From assembly GCF_018326265.1 (NCBI RefSeq), contig NZ_AP023360.1, positions 4,683,501-4,747,500 of the forward strand: 64,000 nt of DNA. Direction: 5' to 3'. The position numbers and the translations under genes are program-made. Of the stretch, positions 60,997 to 64,000 are shown in pieces. Each line of letters begins with the position of its first letter. Positions within the stretch are counted from its first letter, which is position 1. This DNA comes from Catellatospora sp. IY07-71. Its GTDB lineage: Bacteria > Actinomycetota > Actinomycetes > Mycobacteriales > Micromonosporaceae. The notes below the pieces were generated by a model that saw nothing but the letters and a program-made list of their open reading frames with translations, had not been told where the DNA came from and searched no databases.

Positions 60997-63900
60997 TCAG
61001 CCCGCCAGGTGACCCCAGCGGCCCTCCAGCTCCTCCCAGGAGCCCTGCGCGGTGACCTCGCCGTTGATCAGCACGACCACCCGGTCGGCCTGGACCAGCG
61101 CCGCCCGCTTCGAGGTCGAGCCGACCACGGTCACCCCGTGCGCGCGCAGCGCCTGCCACAGCTGCAGCTCCGTGGTGACGTCCAGGGCGGACGACACGTC
61201 GTCGGCGATCAGCAGCTCGGTGCCGGGCGCCAGCGCGCGGGCCAGCGCCAGCCGCTGCAGCTGGCCCCCGGACAGCCGGGTGCCCTTGTGCCCGATCACC
61301 AGCTCCATGCCGCTGCCGGCGGCCGCCAGGTCGTGCTCCAGCTGCGCGGTCGCGACCGCGGCGGCGGCGTCCACGTCGTGGCCCAGCCGGATGTTGTCGC
61401 TGACCGTGCCGGACAGCACCCGGGGCAGCTGGGCGACGTAACCGACCTGGTTGGGGCGCAGGAACAGCTCCGGATCGGTGATCCGGTCGCCGTTCCACCG
61501 CAGGTCGCCGTCGTGGTGCACGATGCCGGCCAGCGCCCGCAGCAGCGACGACTTGCCGGCGCCGACCGGGCCGAGCACCAGCACCAGGTCGCCGCGCTCG
61601 ACGGTGAGGTCGACGCCGCGCACGCCCACCGTGCCGTCCTCGTGCACCGCGGTGAACCCGACCAGGTCCAGCCGGCGCAGCGGGTGCCGGGGCGCCGCCA
61701 CCGGACCCGGCGCCGTACCCGCCGACATGTCCACGCCCGGCACCGAGGTGGAGTAGCCCGCCACCCCCGCCATCGCCACGGTGCGCTTGGTCCACACCCG
61801 CGCCGACGGCAGCTGCGACACCAGCGAGGCGGTGGTCCAGGCGAACCAGCGCGCCGAGCCCAGCGTCGAGATCGCGACCAGCGTCGCGCCCGCGCCCAGG
61901 TCACCGGCCATGAACAGCGCCCACACGCCGATCGGCAGCAGGCCGGACAGCAGCGCCGGGGTCGAGCGCGCCCAGACCTGCGTCGAGATCTCGCGCCGCT
62001 GCCGCTCGCTGCGCGCGATGTCCAGCCTGGCCAGCTCGGCCAGCACCGGCCGGGTCGCCCCGGCCAGCTTGACCGTGCGCGCCGACGACAGCGACGACAC
62101 CAGGAACGTGGCGAACGCGGCCCGCGCCGCGACGGTGTGCGCGGCCGAGCGTTTCAGCACCGGCGCGAAGATCAGCGCGGTCAGGCCCGACAGCAGCATC
62201 GTGCCCGCGAAGAACAGCGCGGGCACGATCGAGCCGGACACCAGCGTCATCGTCACGATGACGAACACCGACAGCGACTGGTCGACCAGGTTGTCGGCGA
62301 GCAGCACCACCCGTTCGGTGTCGCCGCCCTGCGCCACCACCTCGGCCGGGGTGTGCTTGCTGATCCGGCGCGGCCCGGTCTGCCCGTGCACCAGGCGTAC
62401 GTTGATGCGCAGCATCTGGCGCACCCACCACTCCGGGTAGCGCACGCCGGCGAAGTAGCCGGCCGGGGTGGTGATCATCAGTCCGGCGGCGATGCCCAGC
62501 GCGGGCCACCACGGGCTGCCGACACCGTCGACCAGATCCGACCACAGCCACGGCAGCACCGTGCCGTCCAGGCCGAACAGCAGCATGATCGCGAACATCG
62601 CGACGCCGAACAGGCCGAACCTGGCGTCGTTGACGGTCAGCCGGTAGATCTCGCGCAGCGTGCGCACCTTCGGCGTGTCCGGCAGCGGCGGCGGGTCCGA
62701 CTTGGGCGCCGCCACCAGCTCGGCGCCGTCGCCGTCAGCGCCGCGCCCCGGTTCGGCACCACCGCGGCGTCCCGTGCCGGGCGCCGCCTCGGCGGCGGCC
62801 TCCAGCCCGTACGCCCCGGCCAGCACCAGCTCGCCGTCAGCGGTGTCGGCCCGGCTGCTGGCCAGCAGCTCGGCGAAGCGCTGTGACTCGGCCAGCGGAC
62901 CGGCCTCCACGACCCGGCCGTCGGCCAGCACCACGACCTCGTCGCACGAGCGCACCGACGACAGCCGGTGCGCGATGACGATGCCGATCCGGCCGCGCAG
63001 CAGCCGCTCAGCGGCCTGTTGCACCCGCCCCTCGGTCACCGGGTCCATCCGGGCGGTGGCCTCGTCGAGGATCACCACCTGCGGGTCGCGGACCAGGATG
63101 CGGGCGAACGCCACCAGCTGCTCCTGGCCCGCGGACAGCTTCTGCCCGCCCTCGCCGAGCCGCGTCGCCAAGCCGTCGGGCAGGCTCTGCACCCAGGAGG
63201 ACAGCCCCAGCTCCGCGAGCGCGGGCCCGGCCGCGTCCAGCAGCTCCGGGTCGAACAGCGCGATGTTCTCGGCCAGCGTGCCCGCCAGGATCTCGGTGCG
63301 CTGCGGCACGATCGCCGTCCACCGGCGCAGCTGCTCCACGTCCAGGTCCAGCAGGTCCACACCGCCCAGGAACACCGCGCCGCGCGGCACGTCCACGGAT
63401 CGGGTCAGCACCTTGGCCAGCGTCGACTTGCCCGACCCGGTGCGTCCGACGATCGCGTACGACCGTCCCGGCGCGAAGGTCAGGTCCAGCTCGTGCAGCA
63501 CGGGGCGGCGCCGGTCGGCCGCGTAGCTGAAGGTGAGCCCGCGCACCTCCAGCTGCCCGGCACGCGGGGCGTCACCGCCCGCGGGCTCCTGCGGCACGTC
63601 GCGCAGCAGCTGCACCCGAGCCCACGCGCCCAGCGCGTACTGCACCTCCGGCAGCATGCGGCTGACCTGCTCGACGGTGCCGCCGAAGGCGATGGACAGC
63701 AGCCACACGGCGGTCAGCTGGGCCGCGCCGAGCTGACCGGCGGCCAGCGCCCACACGCCGCCGAGCACCATCAGCGCGATGCCGGCCCGGGTCACCCCGG
63801 ACGCGATCGTGGTCACCCGCGACGACATCCGCCAGACGCGGCGGCCGCGCCGCAGCACCTCGCCGGTGCGCGCGGCGACCAGGCGCAGCACGTACGGGCG

Positions 63901-64000
63901 GCCCAGGCTGGTGCGTACGTCGTCCTGGCCGTGCACGGCCTCCTCGGTGACCGCGGCCAGGTCCGACCAGGCCTCCTCCTCGTCCATGCGGGCGGGGCCG
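60997..64000 (-). CDS. Fused ABC exporter: two half-transporters in one chain (5' end outside window)
   Basis: The frame is still open at the window edge; the N-terminal helices are missing. Visible parts, in order: last helices of permease 1, nucleotide-binding domain 1 (Walker A GRTGSGKST, signature LSAGQEQLVAFARIL, Walker B VVILDEATARMD), a linker, permease 2 with six helices (about 470-760 from the first visible Met), and nucleotide-binding domain 2 (Walker A GPVGAGKSS, signature LSGGQLQRLALARAL, LLIADDVSSALD). Domain 1 has an Ala-for-Gly change in the signature and domain 2 has a Asp for the catalytic Glu after Walker B, so the two ATP sites are asymmetric. Two-in-one exporters of this type often lie in biosynthetic or resistance loci. 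Confidence 0.9.
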   Translation of the reverse strand, partial: GPARMDEEEAWSDLAAVTEEAVHGQDDVRTSLGRPYVLRLVAARTGEVLRRGRRVWRMSSRVTTIASGVTRAGIALMVLGGVWALAAGQLGAAQLTAVWLLSIAFGGTVEQVSRMLPEVQYALGAWARVQLLRDVPQEPAGGDAPRAGQLEVRGLTFSYAADRRRPVLHELDLTFAPGRSYAIVGRTGSGKSTLAKVLTRSVDVPRGAVFLGGVDLLDLDVEQLRRWTAIVPQRTEILAGTLAENIALFDPELLDAAGPALAELGLSSWVQSLPDGLATRLGEGGQKLSAGQEQLVAFARILVRDPQVVILDEATARMDPVTEGRVQQAAERLLRGRIGIVIAHRLSSVRSCDEVVVLADGRVVEAGPLAESQRFAELLASSRADTADGELVLAGAYGLEAAAEAAPGTGRRGGAEPGRGADGDGAELVAAPKSDPPPLPDTPKVRTLREIYRLTVNDARFGLFGVAMFAIMLLFGLDGTVLPWLWSDLVDGVGSPWWPALGIAAGLMITTPAGYFAGVRYPEWWVRQMLRINVRLVHGQTGPRRISKHTPAEVVAQGGDTERVVLLADNLVDQSLSVFVIVTMTLVSGSIVPALFFAGTMLLSGLTALIFAPVLKRSAAHTVAARAAFATFLVSSLSSARTVKLAGATRPVLAELARLDIARSERQRREISTQVWARSTPALLSGLLPIGVWALFMAGDLGAGATLVAISTLGSARWFAWTTASLVSQLPSARVWTKRTVAMAGVAGYSTSVPGVDMSAGTAPGPVAAPRHPLRRLDLVGFTAVHEDGTVGVRGVDLTVERGDLVLVLGPVGAGKSSLLRALAGIVHHDGDLRWNGDRITDPELFLRPNQVGYVAQLPRVLSGTVSDNIRLGHDVDAAAAVATAQLEHDLAAAGSGMELVIGHKGTRLSGGQLQRLALARALAPGTELLIADDVSSALDVTTELQLWQALRAHGVTVVGSTSKRAALVQADRVVVLINGEVTAQGSWEELEGRWGHLAG

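Overview
The window is very GC-rich DNA with strongly GC-biased third codon positions, frequent GTG/TTG starts and many start codons preceded by a TANNNT box at 6-7 nt (leaderless transcripts). Together with DevRS/DosR-type regulation, an ECF41 sigma factor and secreted GH12/AA10 polysaccharide enzymes, this points to a filamentous actinomycete, most likely Micromonosporaceae (inferred; no 16S or tRNA gene is seen). No plasmid or phage replication, integrase or CRISPR genes were recognised.

Layout. 1-12.6 kb: a frameshifted gene end, alpha/beta hydrolase, His-rich CDF metal exporter, an ABC-2 exporter divergent from a two-component system, a Nudix-GNAT fusion, a second ABC-2 exporter, an acyltransferase and a DMT-like permease. 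13-20 kb: a Dev/Dos-like block (membrane proteins, tandem universal stress protein, CBS protein, DevS-like heme-GAF kinase, DevR-like regulator, Acg-like nitroreductase) with GGGAC...GTCCC boxes in two promoter regions. 20-26 kb: TetR/MFS pair, Cys-rich four-helix copper protein, AhpD-like/ECF41 sigma operon with a matching ECF41 promoter, and a TauE permease.

26-32 kb: the most unusual stretch. A ~1 kb module (glyoxalase remnant, phosphotransferase gene, 3' end of a HEAT-repeat gene) occurs twice in direct orientation, the second copy being decayed. Between the copies lies a lower-GC island with an EACC1-like small protein and a caspase-fold protease fused to a multi-span membrane domain, an arrangement resembling counter-invader/cell-suicide systems.

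32-64 kb: HD protein, trypsin-like protease, TetR/SDR pair with twin operators, hydrolases, GH12 endoglucanase with a CebR-type box, RecQ, VKOR-DsbA pair, several secreted proteins (META lipoprotein, VWA/Calx-beta, SGNH-ricin, polyglycine-hydrolase-like), a two-component system divergent from a MacB/FtsX-type ABC transporter, a frameshifted sigma/anti-sigma-like fusion, an RsbU/SpoIIE-like phosphatase, a DUF305 lipoprotein, an AA10 LPMO and a truncated fused ABC transporter.

Two dispersed repeat families (core AGGAAGGGCACCTTCT / AGAAGGTGCCCTTCCT at eight loci; GCAGTTTCGGGGAAACTGC pairs at two loci) sit mostly just after stop codons and look like mobile terminators or REP-type elements.
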